Origin: Mesorhizobium ciceri biovar biserrulae WSM1271
GTDB lineage: Bacteria; Pseudomonadota; Alphaproteobacteria; Rhizobiales; Rhizobiaceae
DNA: 64,000 bases
Direction of reading: 5' to 3'
Assembly: GCF_000185905.1 (NCBI RefSeq)
Contig: NC_014923.1
Span: 3,433,501-3,497,500 of the forward strand
Shown: positions 7,654-16,632 of the stretch, in pieces
Numbering within the stretch: position 1 is the first letter of the stretch
Layout of the letters: every line of letters begins with the position of its first letter
Notes under the pieces: generated by a model
Database searches by the model: none
Told to the model about the DNA's origin: nothing
Seen by the model: only the letters and a program-made list of their open reading frames with translations
Made by a program: the position numbers and the translations under genes

Positions 7654-9627
7654 ATGTATCAGGCCATCGTCTTCCTTCCCCTGCTCGGCTTCCTGATCGT
7701 CGGCCTGTTCGGCACGTCGCTCGGCGCCAAGGCGTCCGAATACATCACCTCGGGTTTCCTGGTGGTCGCGGCCGTGCTGTCGTGGGTCGCGTTCTTCACC
7801 GTCGGTTTCGGCCATGGCGAGGTGTTCACCGTGCCCGTGCTGCGCTGGATACAGTCGGGTGGGCTGGAAGCGTCCTGGGCGCTCCGGATCGACACGCTGA
7901 CGGTGGTCATGCTGGTGGTGGTCAACACCGTGTCGGCGCTGGTCCACATCTATTCGATCGGCTACATGCACCACGATCCGAACCGGCCGCGCTTCTTCGC
8001 CTACCTGTCGCTGTTCACCTTCGCCATGCTGATGCTGGTGACGGCGGACAACCTCGTGCAGATGTTCTTCGGCTGGGAAGGGGTGGGGCTGGCGTCCTAT
8101 CTGCTGATCGGCTTCTGGTACAAGAAGCCGTCGGCCAATGCCGCGGCAATCAAGGCCTTTGTCGTCAACCGCGTCGGCGATTTCGGCTTCGCGCTCGGCA
8201 TCTTCGGCGTGTTCGTGCTGTTCGGCTCGGTCAATCTGGGCACCATCTTCGCCAATGCGGCGACGTTCATCCCCGCTGAAGGCGCGCCGCAGGGTGCCGC
8301 GGTGCTGACTTTCCTCGGCCATGCGCTGGACAAGCAGGCGGCCATGACGATCGTCTGCCTGCTCCTGTTCATGGGCGCCATGGGCAAGTCGGCGCAAGTG
8401 CCGCTGCACACCTGGCTGCCGGACGCCATGGAGGGCCCGACGCCGGTTTCGGCCCTGATCCATGCCGCCACCATGGTGACGGCGGGCGTGTTCATGCTGG
8501 CGCGGTTGTCGCCGCTGTTCGAACTGTCGCATTCGGCGCTGACGGTCGTGACCTTCATCGGTGCCTTCACGGCCTTCTTCGCGGCCACCGTCGGTCTCGT
8601 CCAGAACGACATCAAGCGCGTCATCGCCTATTCGACCTGCTCGCAGCTCGGTTACATGTTCGTGGCGCTCGGCGTCGGCGCCTATGGCGCGGCGATCTTC
8701 CACCTGTTCACGCATGCCTTCTTCAAGGCGCTGCTGTTCCTCGGCTCGGGCTCGGTCATCCACGCCGTGTCCGACGAGCAGGACATGCGCAAGATGGGCG
8801 GCCTCAGGAAACTGATCCCGACCACCTACTGGATGATGGTGATCGGCACGCTGGCGCTGACCGGCGTCGGCATTCCGGTGACGGTCATCGGCACCGCCGG
8901 CTTCTTTTCCAAGGACGCCATCATCGAGAGCGCCTTTGCCGGCCACAATTCGGTTGCCGGCATGGCCTTCGTGCTTTTGGTCATCGCCGCCTGCTTCACC
9001 TCCTTCTACTCCTGGCGGCTGATCTTCATGACCTTCCACGGCAAGCCGCGGGCGAGCCATGAGGTGATGCACCATGTCCATGAATCGCCGCCGGTGATGC
9101 TGGTGCCGCTGTTCATCCTAGCTGCGGGCGCGCTGTTTGCCGGCGTCATCTTCCACAACGCCTTCATCGGCGAGGGCTATGCCGAGTTCTGGAAGGCATC
9201 GCTGTTCACATTGCCTGACAATCACATCCTGCACGACATCCACGAATTGCCGCTGTGGGTCGAACTGTCGCCCTTCATCGCCATGCTGATCGGCTTCGCG
9301 CTGGCCTGGAAATTCTACATCCGCTCGCCGGAAATGCCGGTCAACCTGGCCGCGCAGCATCGCGGGCTCTACGCCTTCCTGCTCAACAAGTGGTATTTCG
9401 ACGAGCTCTACGACTTCTTGTTCGTGCGGCCCGCCAAGCGCCTCGGCCACTTCCTGTGGAAGACCGGCGACGGCACCGTCATCGACGGCCTCGGCCCCGA
9501 CGGTATTTCGGCGCGCGTCGTCGATGTCACCAACCGCGTCGTCAAGCTGCAGACCGGCTATCTCTACCACTACGCCTTCGCCATGCTGATCGGCGTTGCC
9601 GCACTCGTCACCTGGATGATGCTCTGA
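7654..9627 (+). CDS. nuoL: NADH-quinone oxidoreductase subunit L
   Basis: A 657-residue antiporter-like subunit (MrpA/D family) at the distal end of the membrane arm. Conserved elements are FGWEGVGLASYLLIGFWY with the helix-5 glutamate, the proton-channel region MGAMGKSAQVPLHTWLPDAMEGPTPVSALIHAATMVTAG, and the discontinuous-helix region around KRVIAYSTCSQLGYM. The extended C-terminus contains the lateral-helix anchor. The TGA overlaps the nuoM ATG (9625-9629). Confidence 0.98.
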   Translation: MYQAIVFLPLLGFLIVGLFGTSLGAKASEYITSGFLVVAAVLSWVAFFTVGFGHGEVFTVPVLRWIQSGGLEASWALRIDTLTVVMLVVVNTVSALVHIYSIGYMHHDPNRPRFFAYLSLFTFAMLMLVTADNLVQMFFGWEGVGLASYLLIGFWYKKPSANAAAIKAFVVNRVGDFGFALGIFGVFVLFGSVNLGTIFANAATFIPAEGAPQGAAVLTFLGHALDKQAAMTIVCLLLFMGAMGKSAQVPLHTWLPDAMEGPTPVSALIHAATMVTAGVFMLARLSPLFELSHSALTVVTFIGAFTAFFAATVGLVQNDIKRVIAYSTCSQLGYMFVALGVGAYGAAIFHLFTHAFFKALLFLGSGSVIHAVSDEQDMRKMGGLRKLIPTTYWMMVIGTLALTGVGIPVTVIGTAGFFSKDAIIESAFAGHNSVAGMAFVLLVIAACFTSFYSWRLIFMTFHGKPRASHEVMHHVHESPPVMLVPLFILAAGALFAGVIFHNAFIGEGYAEFWKASLFTLPDNHILHDIHELPLWVELSPFIAMLIGFALAWKFYIRSPEMPVNLAAQHRGLYAFLLNKWYFDELYDFLFVRPAKRLGHFLWKTGDGTVIDGLGPDGISARVVDVTNRVVKLQTGYLYHYAFAMLIGVAALVTWMML

Positions 9628-11132
9628 TGACCGCCTGGCCAATCCTCTCGCTGGTCACCTTCCTGCCGCTGGTTGGTGTGCTGCTTATCCTGTTCATCAA
9701 TGACGACAGCGAAAATGCACGCCGCAACATCCGCGCCATCGCGCTGTTGACGACGACGTTCACGTTCATCATCTCGCTGTTCATCTGGACCGGATTCGAC
9801 AATTCGCAGTCCGGCTTCCAGTTCGTCGAGAAGGTCGCCTGGCTCGATTCCGGCATTTCCTACCATATGGGCGTCGACGGCATCTCGATGCTGTTCGTCA
9901 TCCTGACGACCTTCCTGATGCCGCTCTGCATCCTGGCCTCGTGGGAATCGATCGAGAAGCGCGTGAAGGCCTACATGATTGCCTTCCTGCTGCTCGAAAC
10001 GCTGATGATCGGCGTGTTCTGCGCGTTGGATATCGTGCTGTTCTACGTCTTCTTCGAAGCCGGCCTGATCCCGATGTTCATCATCATCGGTGTCTGGGGC
10101 GGCAAGCGGCGCGTCTATGCCTCGTTCAAGTTCTTCCTCTACACGCTGGCCGGTTCGGTGCTGATGCTGCTCGCCATCATGGCGATGTTCTTCCAGTCCG
10201 GAACAACCGACATCCCGACGCTGCTGACCCACAACTTCCCGGCCAACATGCAGACCTGGCTGTGGCTTGCCTTCTTCGCCTCCTTCGCGGTGAAGATGCC
10301 GATGTGGCCGGTGCACACCTGGCTGCCCGACGCGCACGTCGAGGCGCCGACGGCGGGCTCCGTCATCCTGGCCGGCATCCTGTTGAAAATGGGCGGGTAC
10401 GGCTTACTGCGCTTCTCCTTGCCGATGTTCCCGCTGGCGTCGGAAATGTTCGCGCCGCTGGTCTTCGCGCTGTCCGTCGTCGCTATCATCTACACCTCGC
10501 TGGTGGCGCTGATGCAGGAGGACATGAAGAAGCTGATCGCCTATTCGTCGGTTGCCCATATGGGCTTCGTCACCATGGGCATCTTTGCCATGAACCAGGA
10601 AGGCGTGCAGGGCGCGATCTTCCAGATGCTCAGCCACGGCCTCGTCTCCGGCGCGCTGTTCCTGTGCGTCGGCGTCATCTACGACCGCATGCACACACGT
10701 GAGATCGCGGCCTATGGCGGGCTGGTCAACAACATGCCGAAATACGCCACGGTGTTCCTGATCTTCACCATGGCCAATGTCGGTCTGCCCGGTACCAGCG
10801 GCTTCGTCGGCGAGTTCCTGACCATGCTCGGCGTGTTCCGGGTCAACACATGGGTGGCGTTCTTCGCCGCCACCGGCGTCATCCTGTCGGCCGCCTACGC
10901 GCTCTGGCTCTACCGCCGGGTGATCTTCGGCGCACTGACCAAGGAGAGCCTTAAGGGACTGCTCGACCTGTCGCCGCGCGAGAAGGTGATCATCTACCCG
11001 CTGGTCGTGCTGGTCATCTTCTTCGGCGTCTATCCCGCCCCGGTCTTCGACGCGACGGCCCAATCGGTCAAGTCGCTCGTCACCAATGTCGCTGCATCCA
11101 TCGGCGCCGCGCAGACCGCGGCGGCGAACTGA
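9627..11132 (+). CDS. nuoM: NADH-quinone oxidoreductase subunit M
   Basis: A 501-residue antiporter-like membrane subunit with about 14 hydrophobic helices. The family signature AVKMPMWPVHTWLPDAHVEAPTAGSVILAG is split around the channel lysine, followed by KKLIAYSSVAHMGFV. The ATG at 9627 overlaps the nuoL stop. The longer open frame that reaches back to 9255 lies inside nuoL and is not translated. Confidence 0.98.
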   Translation: MTAWPILSLVTFLPLVGVLLILFINDDSENARRNIRAIALLTTTFTFIISLFIWTGFDNSQSGFQFVEKVAWLDSGISYHMGVDGISMLFVILTTFLMPLCILASWESIEKRVKAYMIAFLLLETLMIGVFCALDIVLFYVFFEAGLIPMFIIIGVWGGKRRVYASFKFFLYTLAGSVLMLLAIMAMFFQSGTTDIPTLLTHNFPANMQTWLWLAFFASFAVKMPMWPVHTWLPDAHVEAPTAGSVILAGILLKMGGYGLLRFSLPMFPLASEMFAPLVFALSVVAIIYTSLVALMQEDMKKLIAYSSVAHMGFVTMGIFAMNQEGVQGAIFQMLSHGLVSGALFLCVGVIYDRMHTREIAAYGGLVNNMPKYATVFLIFTMANVGLPGTSGFVGEFLTMLGVFRVNTWVAFFAATGVILSAAYALWLYRRVIFGALTKESLKGLLDLSPREKVIIYPLVVLVIFFGVYPAPVFDATAQSVKSLVTNVAASIGAAQTAAAN

Positions 11133-11150
11133 CCAGAGGTTTTGCGAACC

Positions 11151-12587
11151 ATGACGCCGGACCTTCTCTCCAGCCTGTCGCTCTCGACGCCAGAGCTGAT
11201 CCTTGCCGTCGGCGCGCTGGCGCTGCTGATGGTCGGAGCCTATTCGCGCGCCAACACGGCCAACACGGTAACCGGCCTCGCGGTTGCCGTGCTGGCGATC
11301 GCGGGCGCCTGGCTGATCTTCCGAACCGGGCAGGGCAGCGCTTATGGCAATGCCTTCATCCAGGATTCCTTCGGCCGCTTCATGAAGGTGCTGGCACTGG
11401 TCGGCTCGGCGGTGACGCTGGTGATGTCGATGCGCTTCGCCAAGGCGGAGCGTTTCGACAAGTTCGAATATCCGGTGCTGATCCTGCTGTGCACGCTCGG
11501 CATGATGCTGATGATCTCGGCCAACAGCATGATCGGCCTCTATCTCGGCCTCGAGCTGCAGTCGCTGGCGATCTATGTGCTGTGCGCGATCAACCGCGAC
11601 AATCTGCGCTCGACCGAAGCGGGCCTCAAATATTTCGTTCTCGGTGCGCTGTCGTCGGGCATGCTGCTCTATGGCATCAGCCTGGTCTACGGCTACACCG
11701 GCAACACCGGCTTCCAGGAAATCGCCACGGCACTCGGCAGCGGCGAGCGCCAGCTTGGCCTCGTTTTCGGCCTCGTCTTCGTGCTGGCCGGCCTTGCCTT
11801 CAAGATTTCCGCGGTGCCGTTCCACATGTGGACGCCTGACGTCTATGAGGGCGCGCCGACTCCGGTGACGGCCTTCCTGGCGGCGGCGCCGAAAATGGCG
11901 GCGATGGCACTGATCGTGCGCGTCACCATGGGCGCGTTCAAGCCGATCGCCGCCGACTGGCAGCAGATCATCGTCTTCATCTCGATCGCCTCGATGGCAC
12001 TCGGCTCCTTCGCCGCAATCGGGCAGACCAACATCAAGCGCCTGATGGCCTATTCCTCGATTGGCCATATGGGTTACGCGCTGGTCGGCCTTGCCGCCAA
12101 CAGCCAGGCCGGCGTGCGCGGCGTTGCCATCTACATGCTGATCTATCTGGTGATGACGCTCGGCACCTTCGCCTTCATCCTCGCCATGCGGCGCAAGGAA
12201 GGCAATGTCGAGCAGATCAGCGACCTGGCCGGCCTGTCGTCGACCAATCCGGTCATGGCGACGATCCTGACCATCCTGATGTTCTCACTCGCCGGCATTC
12301 CACCGCTCGCCGGCTTCTGGGGGAAATGGTACGTCTTCCTCGCCGCCATCAACGCCAATCTCTACGCGCTGGCGATCATCGGCGTGCTGGCCTCGGTAGT
12401 GGGCGCCTATTACTATTTGCGCATCATCAAGATCATGTGGTTCGACGAACCGGTCGGCGGCTTCGTGCCGATGGCGACGGAATTGCGTGTCGTGCTCGGC
12501 GTCTCCGGCGCCTTCGTGCTGTTCTACGTGTTGATCGGTGGGCCGATCGGCACCTATGCCGAAGCCGCCGCCAAGACGTTTTTCTAG
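11151..12587 (+). CDS. nuoN: NADH-quinone oxidoreductase subunit N
   Basis: A 478-residue third antiporter-like subunit that closes the nuo operon. Visible motifs are FKISAVPFHMWTPDVYEGAPTPVTAFLAAAPKMAA and NIKRLMAYSSIGHMGYALVG. The ATG at 11151 was chosen over TTG 11142 because AGAGGT (11135-11140) is spaced correctly for the ATG only. birA starts 5 bp after the stop, so birA and probably rnj are co-transcribed with, or directly follow, the operon. Confidence 0.97.
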   Translation: MTPDLLSSLSLSTPELILAVGALALLMVGAYSRANTANTVTGLAVAVLAIAGAWLIFRTGQGSAYGNAFIQDSFGRFMKVLALVGSAVTLVMSMRFAKAERFDKFEYPVLILLCTLGMMLMISANSMIGLYLGLELQSLAIYVLCAINRDNLRSTEAGLKYFVLGALSSGMLLYGISLVYGYTGNTGFQEIATALGSGERQLGLVFGLVFVLAGLAFKISAVPFHMWTPDVYEGAPTPVTAFLAAAPKMAAMALIVRVTMGAFKPIAADWQQIIVFISIASMALGSFAAIGQTNIKRLMAYSSIGHMGYALVGLAANSQAGVRGVAIYMLIYLVMTLGTFAFILAMRRKEGNVEQISDLAGLSSTNPVMATILTILMFSLAGIPPLAGFWGKWYVFLAAINANLYALAIIGVLASVVGAYYYLRIIKIMWFDEPVGGFVPMATELRVVLGVSGAFVLFYVLIGGPIGTYAEAAAKTFF

Positions 12588-12592
12588 ACGGC

Positions 12593-13414
12593 ATGGCATT
12601 TCGGCTGGCTCCAACCTCGGCGTCGGAAGGGTTCCGGCTCGAGGCGCATGAGAGCGTCGGCTCCACCAATGCGCTGGCACTGGACCACGCAAGGGCAGGC
12701 GACTCCGGCAAATTGTGGGTCGTTTCCAAGAAGCAGGAAAGCGGGCGTGGCCGGCGCGGCCGCGTCTGGGCGACCCCGGAAGGCAATCTGGCGGCGACGC
12801 TGCTCGTCATCACCAAGGCAGAGCTTCGCCTTGCCGCGACATTGGGCTTCGTCGCAGGACTGGCGCTGGCCGATGCACTCGATGCCGTGGTGCCGAAGGG
12901 CCGGATCGCCATTGGCCTCGACGGTGGCAGCGAAGGAAAAAACCGTTTCGAGCTGAAATGGCCGAACGACGTGCTTGCCTCCGGCGCCAAGCTGGCCGGC
13001 ATCCTGCTGGAATCGGCAATCCTCGAGGGCGGCCGTTTCGGAGTGGCGGTCGGCATCGGCGTCAATGTGGTGGCGTACCCTGAGGATTTGCCGTATCCCG
13101 CAACTTCCTTGCGCGCGCTGGGCGCGGCATGCGATGCGGAAACACTGTTCCTGGCGCTGTCGGATGCCTGGAGCGAGAATGCCCGATTGTGGGATGAGGG
13201 GCGCGGAGTTGCCGCCGTCAGGCGACGGTGGCTTGATCGTGCCGCGGGGCTCGGCGGCGAGGTTGCCGTCAGAATTGACGGTAATGTGGTGCGCGGGGTG
13301 TTTGAGACCATTGACGAGGACTGCCGTTTCGTGATCCGCGACGATGAAGGTTCGGTTCGGACGATCGCCGCCGGCGATGTGCATTTCGGCGCGGTCGCTT
13401 CGGCCAGGGCATAG
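12593..13414 (+). CDS. birA: Biotin--[acetyl-CoA-carboxylase] ligase, monofunctional
   Basis: A 273-residue enzyme that activates biotin with ATP and attaches it to the biotin carboxyl carrier protein. The adenylate-binding glycine-rich loop GRGRRGR is at residues 51-57 and the active-site lysine region KWPNDV starts at Lys122. The N-terminal winged-helix repressor domain of E. coli BirA is absent, so this is the ligase-only form. A small beta-barrel C-domain follows (AVRIDGNVVRGVFETIDEDC). It sits between nuoN and RNase J, a common alphaproteobacterial arrangement. Confidence 0.95.
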   Translation: MAFRLAPTSASEGFRLEAHESVGSTNALALDHARAGDSGKLWVVSKKQESGRGRRGRVWATPEGNLAATLLVITKAELRLAATLGFVAGLALADALDAVVPKGRIAIGLDGGSEGKNRFELKWPNDVLASGAKLAGILLESAILEGGRFGVAVGIGVNVVAYPEDLPYPATSLRALGAACDAETLFLALSDAWSENARLWDEGRGVAAVRRRWLDRAAGLGGEVAVRIDGNVVRGVFETIDEDCRFVIRDDEGSVRTIAAGDVHFGAVASARA

Positions 13415-13532
13415 GGCCGTTCATGAACGGTTCTAACCTGTTTGTTTTTGCGCAACTCCGGTGGGAAAACCGTTACACACTTTTCCCGGAATTGCTTTTG
13501 AGCTTGGCCTGAGGGCCAGGAAGGGAAAAATC

Positions 13533-15203
13533 ATGGCGAAAGCGGAAAACGCCGAACTCGTCTTCGTGCCGCTCGGCGGCGTCGGCGAGATCGGCATGAA
13601 CTTCGCTCTTTACGGCTACGGGCCGCCCAGCGCGCGCGAATGGATTGTCATCGATGTCGGAGTGACCTTCCCCGATGCCAGCCTGCCGGGCGTCGACCTG
13701 GTGCTGCCCGACACACGCTTCATCGAGGAGAACCTCGCCAATCTGCGCGGCATCATCATCACGCATGCGCATGAAGACCATTACGGCGCGCTGCTCGACA
13801 CATGGCCGAAGCTGAAGGCGCCGGTCTGGATGACGCCGTTCAGCGCCGGCCTGCTGGAAGCCAAGCGGCAAGGCGAGCAGGGCGCGCCGAAAATACCGGT
13901 CACGATCTACCGGGCGGGCGAGAAATTCACCGTCGGCCCCTTCGAGATCGAAGCCATTCCGGTCGCGCACTCGATTCCCGAGCCGATGTCGCTGGCGATC
14001 ACCTCGCCGGCAGGCACCGTCATCCATACCGGTGACTGGAAGATCGATCCGGAGCCGACGATCGGGCCAAAGACCGACGAGGCGCGTTTCCGCGCCTATG
14101 GCGACAAGGGCGTTCTGGCGCTGATCTGCGATTCGACCAATGCGCTGCGCGAAGGCGAGTCGCCTTCGGAAGTGGCTGTGGGCGAGGGCCTCAAGGGCGT
14201 CATCCAGGCTGCCAAGGGCCGTGTCGCCGTCACCACGTTCTCCTCCAATGTCGGACGTATCGTCTCGATCGCCAAAGCGGCCCGCGATGCCGGACGCCAG
14301 TGCCTGGTGCTTGGCCGTTCGCTGAAGCGGGTCATCGATGTGGCCGGAGAACTCGGCTACATGGACGGTCTGCCGGAGTTCATCGCCGAGGAGGATTTTG
14401 GTTTCATCCCGCGCGAAAACCTGGTCATCATCTGCACCGGCAGCCAGGGCGAGCCGCTGGCCGCACTGGCCAAGCTGTCGCGCGAAGAGATGAAGTCGGT
14501 GTCGCTGACGGCAGGCGACACGGTGGTGTTTTCCTCGCGTACGATTCCCGGCAACGAGAAGGCGATCCTCGAGATCAAGAACCGTCTCATCGACCTCGGC
14601 GTCAAGATCATCGAGGACGGCGATGCGCTGGTGCATGTCTCCGGCCATCCGCGGCGCAGCGAATTGCGCAAGATGTATGAATGGGTGCGCCCGCAGATCG
14701 GCGTTCCCGTGCATGGCGAGGCGGCACATCTGGTGGCGCAGGGCTCGCTGATGTCGACATCGGGCATCGGCCAGGTGGCGCAGGTGCGCGACGGCGACAT
14801 GCTCAGGCTTGCTCCCGGCCCAGCCACCATCATGGATCAGGTGCCGTTCGGCCGTATCTACAAGGATGGCAGACTGATCGGCACCGATCAGGCGATGGGC
14901 ATCCGCGACCGGCGCAAATTGTCCTTTGCCGGCCACGTGGCGGTCAATGTCGTGCTGGACGACAAATATGAGCTTGCCGGCGACCCCGATTTGGTCGCCA
15001 TCGGCGTCGCCGAGGCCGATGGCCGTGGCGAGTCGCTGGAAGATCTGATGATCGATGCGGCAATCGGCGCGGTGGACTCGATCCCCCGTCAGCGCCGAAA
15101 AGACCTCGACCTGGTGCAGGAAGCAGTGCGGCGCGCCGTGCGCGGCGCCGCCAACGAAGCCTGGGGCAAGAAGCCGCTGGTGACGGTGTTCGTCACTCGC
15201 TGA
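13533..15203 (+). CDS. rnj: Ribonuclease J (metallo-beta-lactamase RNase)
   Basis: A 556-residue endo/5'-exoribonuclease of the beta-CASP family, active in mRNA decay and rRNA maturation. The zinc motif HAHEDH is at residues 78-83, with further ligands in HTGDWKIDP and near LVHVSGHPRR. The beta-CASP features VTTFSSNVGR and ICTGSQGEP are present, and a C-terminal domain covers the last 100 residues. The ATG at 13533 follows AAGGGA (13521-13526). A GTG at 13461 is in frame but would add 24 residues without family resemblance. Confidence 0.96.
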   Translation: MAKAENAELVFVPLGGVGEIGMNFALYGYGPPSAREWIVIDVGVTFPDASLPGVDLVLPDTRFIEENLANLRGIIITHAHEDHYGALLDTWPKLKAPVWMTPFSAGLLEAKRQGEQGAPKIPVTIYRAGEKFTVGPFEIEAIPVAHSIPEPMSLAITSPAGTVIHTGDWKIDPEPTIGPKTDEARFRAYGDKGVLALICDSTNALREGESPSEVAVGEGLKGVIQAAKGRVAVTTFSSNVGRIVSIAKAARDAGRQCLVLGRSLKRVIDVAGELGYMDGLPEFIAEEDFGFIPRENLVIICTGSQGEPLAALAKLSREEMKSVSLTAGDTVVFSSRTIPGNEKAILEIKNRLIDLGVKIIEDGDALVHVSGHPRRSELRKMYEWVRPQIGVPVHGEAAHLVAQGSLMSTSGIGQVAQVRDGDMLRLAPGPATIMDQVPFGRIYKDGRLIGTDQAMGIRDRRKLSFAGHVAVNVVLDDKYELAGDPDLVAIGVAEADGRGESLEDLMIDAAIGAVDSIPRQRRKDLDLVQEAVRRAVRGAANEAWGKKPLVTVFVTR

Positions 15204-15301
15204 GGGGAGTAGGGCAGTAAGGGAGTAGGGCAGTAGGGATTTCGATACGAGGCAGGTCAGCTTTTCCCCTATTGCCATACTGCCCTATTGCCTTACTGCC
15301 C
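15204..15301. repeat. Long inverted repeat built from GGCAGTA-type units
   Basis: The left arm 15204-15238 and right arm 15267-15301 are 35 nt each; 28 of 35 positions are complementary, and three of the seven mismatches would be G-U pairs in RNA. The 28-nt loop is 15239-15266. The left arm is itself a near-perfect 16-nt tandem duplication of a GGGAGTAGGGCAGTA unit, so the palindrome is made from short repeated words. It fills the rnj-mce gap and ends 12 nt before the mce ATG. Confidence 0.8.
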
Positions 15302-15313
15302 TGGGGAAAACCT

Positions 15314-15718
15314 ATGCTCGGACGTCTGAACCATGTCGCGCTTGCCGTGCCGGATCTGGCTGCTGCCGTAGCGGCCTACCGCAACACGCTCGGCGCGGAG
15401 GTGACGGCGCCGCAGGCGCTGCCGGAGCACGGGGTGACGGTGGTGTTCGTCAATGTCGGCAACACCAAGGTCGAACTTCTGGAGCCTTTGGGCGAGGGAT
15501 CGCCGATCGCCGCCTTCCTGGAGAAGAACCCCTCCGGCGGCATGCATCACCTTTGCTATGAGGTCGACGACATCCTGGCCGCGCGCGATCAGCTCAAGGC
15601 CGCCGGCGCCCGCGTGCTGGGCGACGGCAATCCGAGGATCGGCGCGCACGGCAAGCCGGTGCTGTTCCTGCATCCGAAGGATTTCTTCGGCACGCTGATC
15701 GAACTGGAGCAATCATGA
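15314..15718 (+). CDS. mce: Methylmalonyl-CoA epimerase
   Basis: A 134-residue vicinal-oxygen-chelate protein that interconverts (2R)- and (2S)-methylmalonyl-CoA in propionate metabolism. Metal ligands fit the family: His7 in LNHVALAV, a glutamate in TKVELLEPLG, the histidine of GGMHHLCYEVDD and the C-terminal glutamate in LIELEQ. The ATG at 15314 was chosen because the family begins at the LNHVA strand; an upstream in-frame ATG at 15272 lies inside the inverted repeat. The stop overlaps the next gene's start. Confidence 0.93.
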   Translation: MLGRLNHVALAVPDLAAAVAAYRNTLGAEVTAPQALPEHGVTVVFVNVGNTKVELLEPLGEGSPIAAFLEKNPSGGMHHLCYEVDDILAARDQLKAAGARVLGDGNPRIGAHGKPVLFLHPKDFFGTLIELEQS

Positions 15719-15999
15719 GCTGGGTTTCGTTCACCGCCCTGTTTTTCGCGACCTGGTGGGTGGTGCTGTTCGCCGTGCTGCCGTTCAGCGTGAGGACGCA
15801 GGACGACGATCACGACGTGACGCTCGGCACGGTTCCGAGCGCGCCGCGTGGGCCTCACATGCTGCGCGCCGTGATCCGCACCACCATCGCCACCGCGATC
15901 CTGATGGGCATTTTCTATGGCCTGACGCATGGGCTGGGATACAGCCTCAACGACATCCCGCACATCGTGCCGGAATTCAGCCAGACGCCGGCTAAATAG
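15715..15999 (+). CDS. DUF1467 family membrane protein
   Basis: A 94-residue protein with two hydrophobic segments (about residues 5-24 and 52-72) separated by an acidic cytoplasmic loop (RTQDDDHDVTLGTVPSAPRG). The pattern WVVLFAVLPFSVRTQ near the N-terminus is typical of the DUF1467 family found next to mce and proS in alphaproteobacteria. Function unknown. The ATG overlaps the mce stop (ATGA at 15715-15718), suggesting coupled translation. Confidence 0.88.
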   Translation: MSWVSFTALFFATWWVVLFAVLPFSVRTQDDDHDVTLGTVPSAPRGPHMLRAVIRTTIATAILMGIFYGLTHGLGYSLNDIPHIVPEFSQTPAK

Positions 16000-16137
16000 A
16001 CTGTCCAGCGACGGCGTTTTCATATGTCGGAACCGGGCGGGTTTCGGCGGGGAATGTCGTGCCGTTTTGCGGCCTGACGAGCGCTGACGCCGGGTAAGGT
16101 GGTTTGGCAACGCGTTGCGCTAAGCAGATGATTGCAC

Positions 16138-16166
16138 AAAAAAAATGCAAGGCACGAGGCCTTGCA
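16138..16166 (-). terminator. Intrinsic terminator on the minus strand
   Basis: Read on the minus strand, an 8-bp perfect stem GCCTTGCA/TGCAAGGC encloses a 5-nt loop (arms 16159-16166 and 16146-16153) and is followed directly by eight T residues (16145 to 16138). This is a textbook Rho-independent terminator. No minus-strand protein gene lies upstream of it, since the next minus gene is beyond 21716. Confidence 0.8.
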
Positions 16167-16286
16167 ATTTAAACGCGTCCGATCTGTTTCCGGTTTCCGG
16201 CGGCAGCGAGTAACCGCGCCTAGATCGCATCCTCCCAAGACTTTGACCGCGTAGGAGAGCAGATTTTTTTCTGCCCTCTCGGTTAT
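16138..16286 (-). ncRNA. Candidate small RNA, about 150 nt
   Basis: The 3' end is set by the strong minus-strand terminator at 16138-16166. On the same strand, GTGACA (16322-16317) and TAATGT (16298-16293), separated by 18 nt, could serve as -35 and -10, placing the start near 16286. The predicted transcript begins with a hairpin (GAGAG and CAG pairing with CTG and CTCTC around an A-run, about 16283-16252), has a small CCGGAAACCGG hairpin near 16200, and ends in the terminator. I recognise no known family: tmRNA, RNase P, SRP and 6S signatures were looked for and not seen. Confidence 0.45.
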
Positions 16287-16632
16287 CGAGGTACATTAGC
16301 CTAAGGCGAATGAAAATGTCACGAAGAATTTTGCCTTGAAACGGGCATTCTCGTGCTGCACTGCACAATAGTGTGGCAGGCGTTGCTTGGCGAACGATCA
16401 CCAAGACGCGCACAGTGACCGGGAGGCCTTGCAGCGCCGTGGGTCTTCTGGACGGGCGAACGGCGGTGCGACGCTTCTGATCCCGGCTACCCATGTTTTT
16501 TGGAAGTCGATTCCGCTTTTCGGGCCGAAGCGTCCGGGTTCCCATTCCGCCTTGAAATGGCTATGAAGCCGGGTCAAGCAAGCCAAAGTCGCGCCGATTC
16601 TGACGCGGCCCTCCTCACTCACGGACCTGCCC

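Larger units (their letters stand above)
16000..16632. other. 633-bp gene-free gap before proS
   Basis: There is no convincing CDS on either strand. The longest frames here (minus 16120-16545, plus 16500-16892) lack family resemblance; the first runs through an intrinsic terminator and the second into proS. The left third contains the minus-strand terminator and the candidate small RNA described separately. The remainder, 16330-16632, must hold the proS promoter, but I could not place it with confidence. Confidence 0.6.

Noticed and set aside
13419..13433. A single GTTC-N7-GTTC match before rnj that fits the alphaproteobacterial LexA consensus.
   Set aside because: One such match is expected by chance about twice per 64 kb on both strands; the spacer is not A/T-rich and no promoter fits. 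Unlike the triple site at 20196, it has no supporting repeat.
16120..16545. A 141-codon minus-strand frame in the proS upstream gap.
   Set aside because: It runs through the strong terminator at 16138-16166, is Arg-rich like random GC frames and has no ribosome site.
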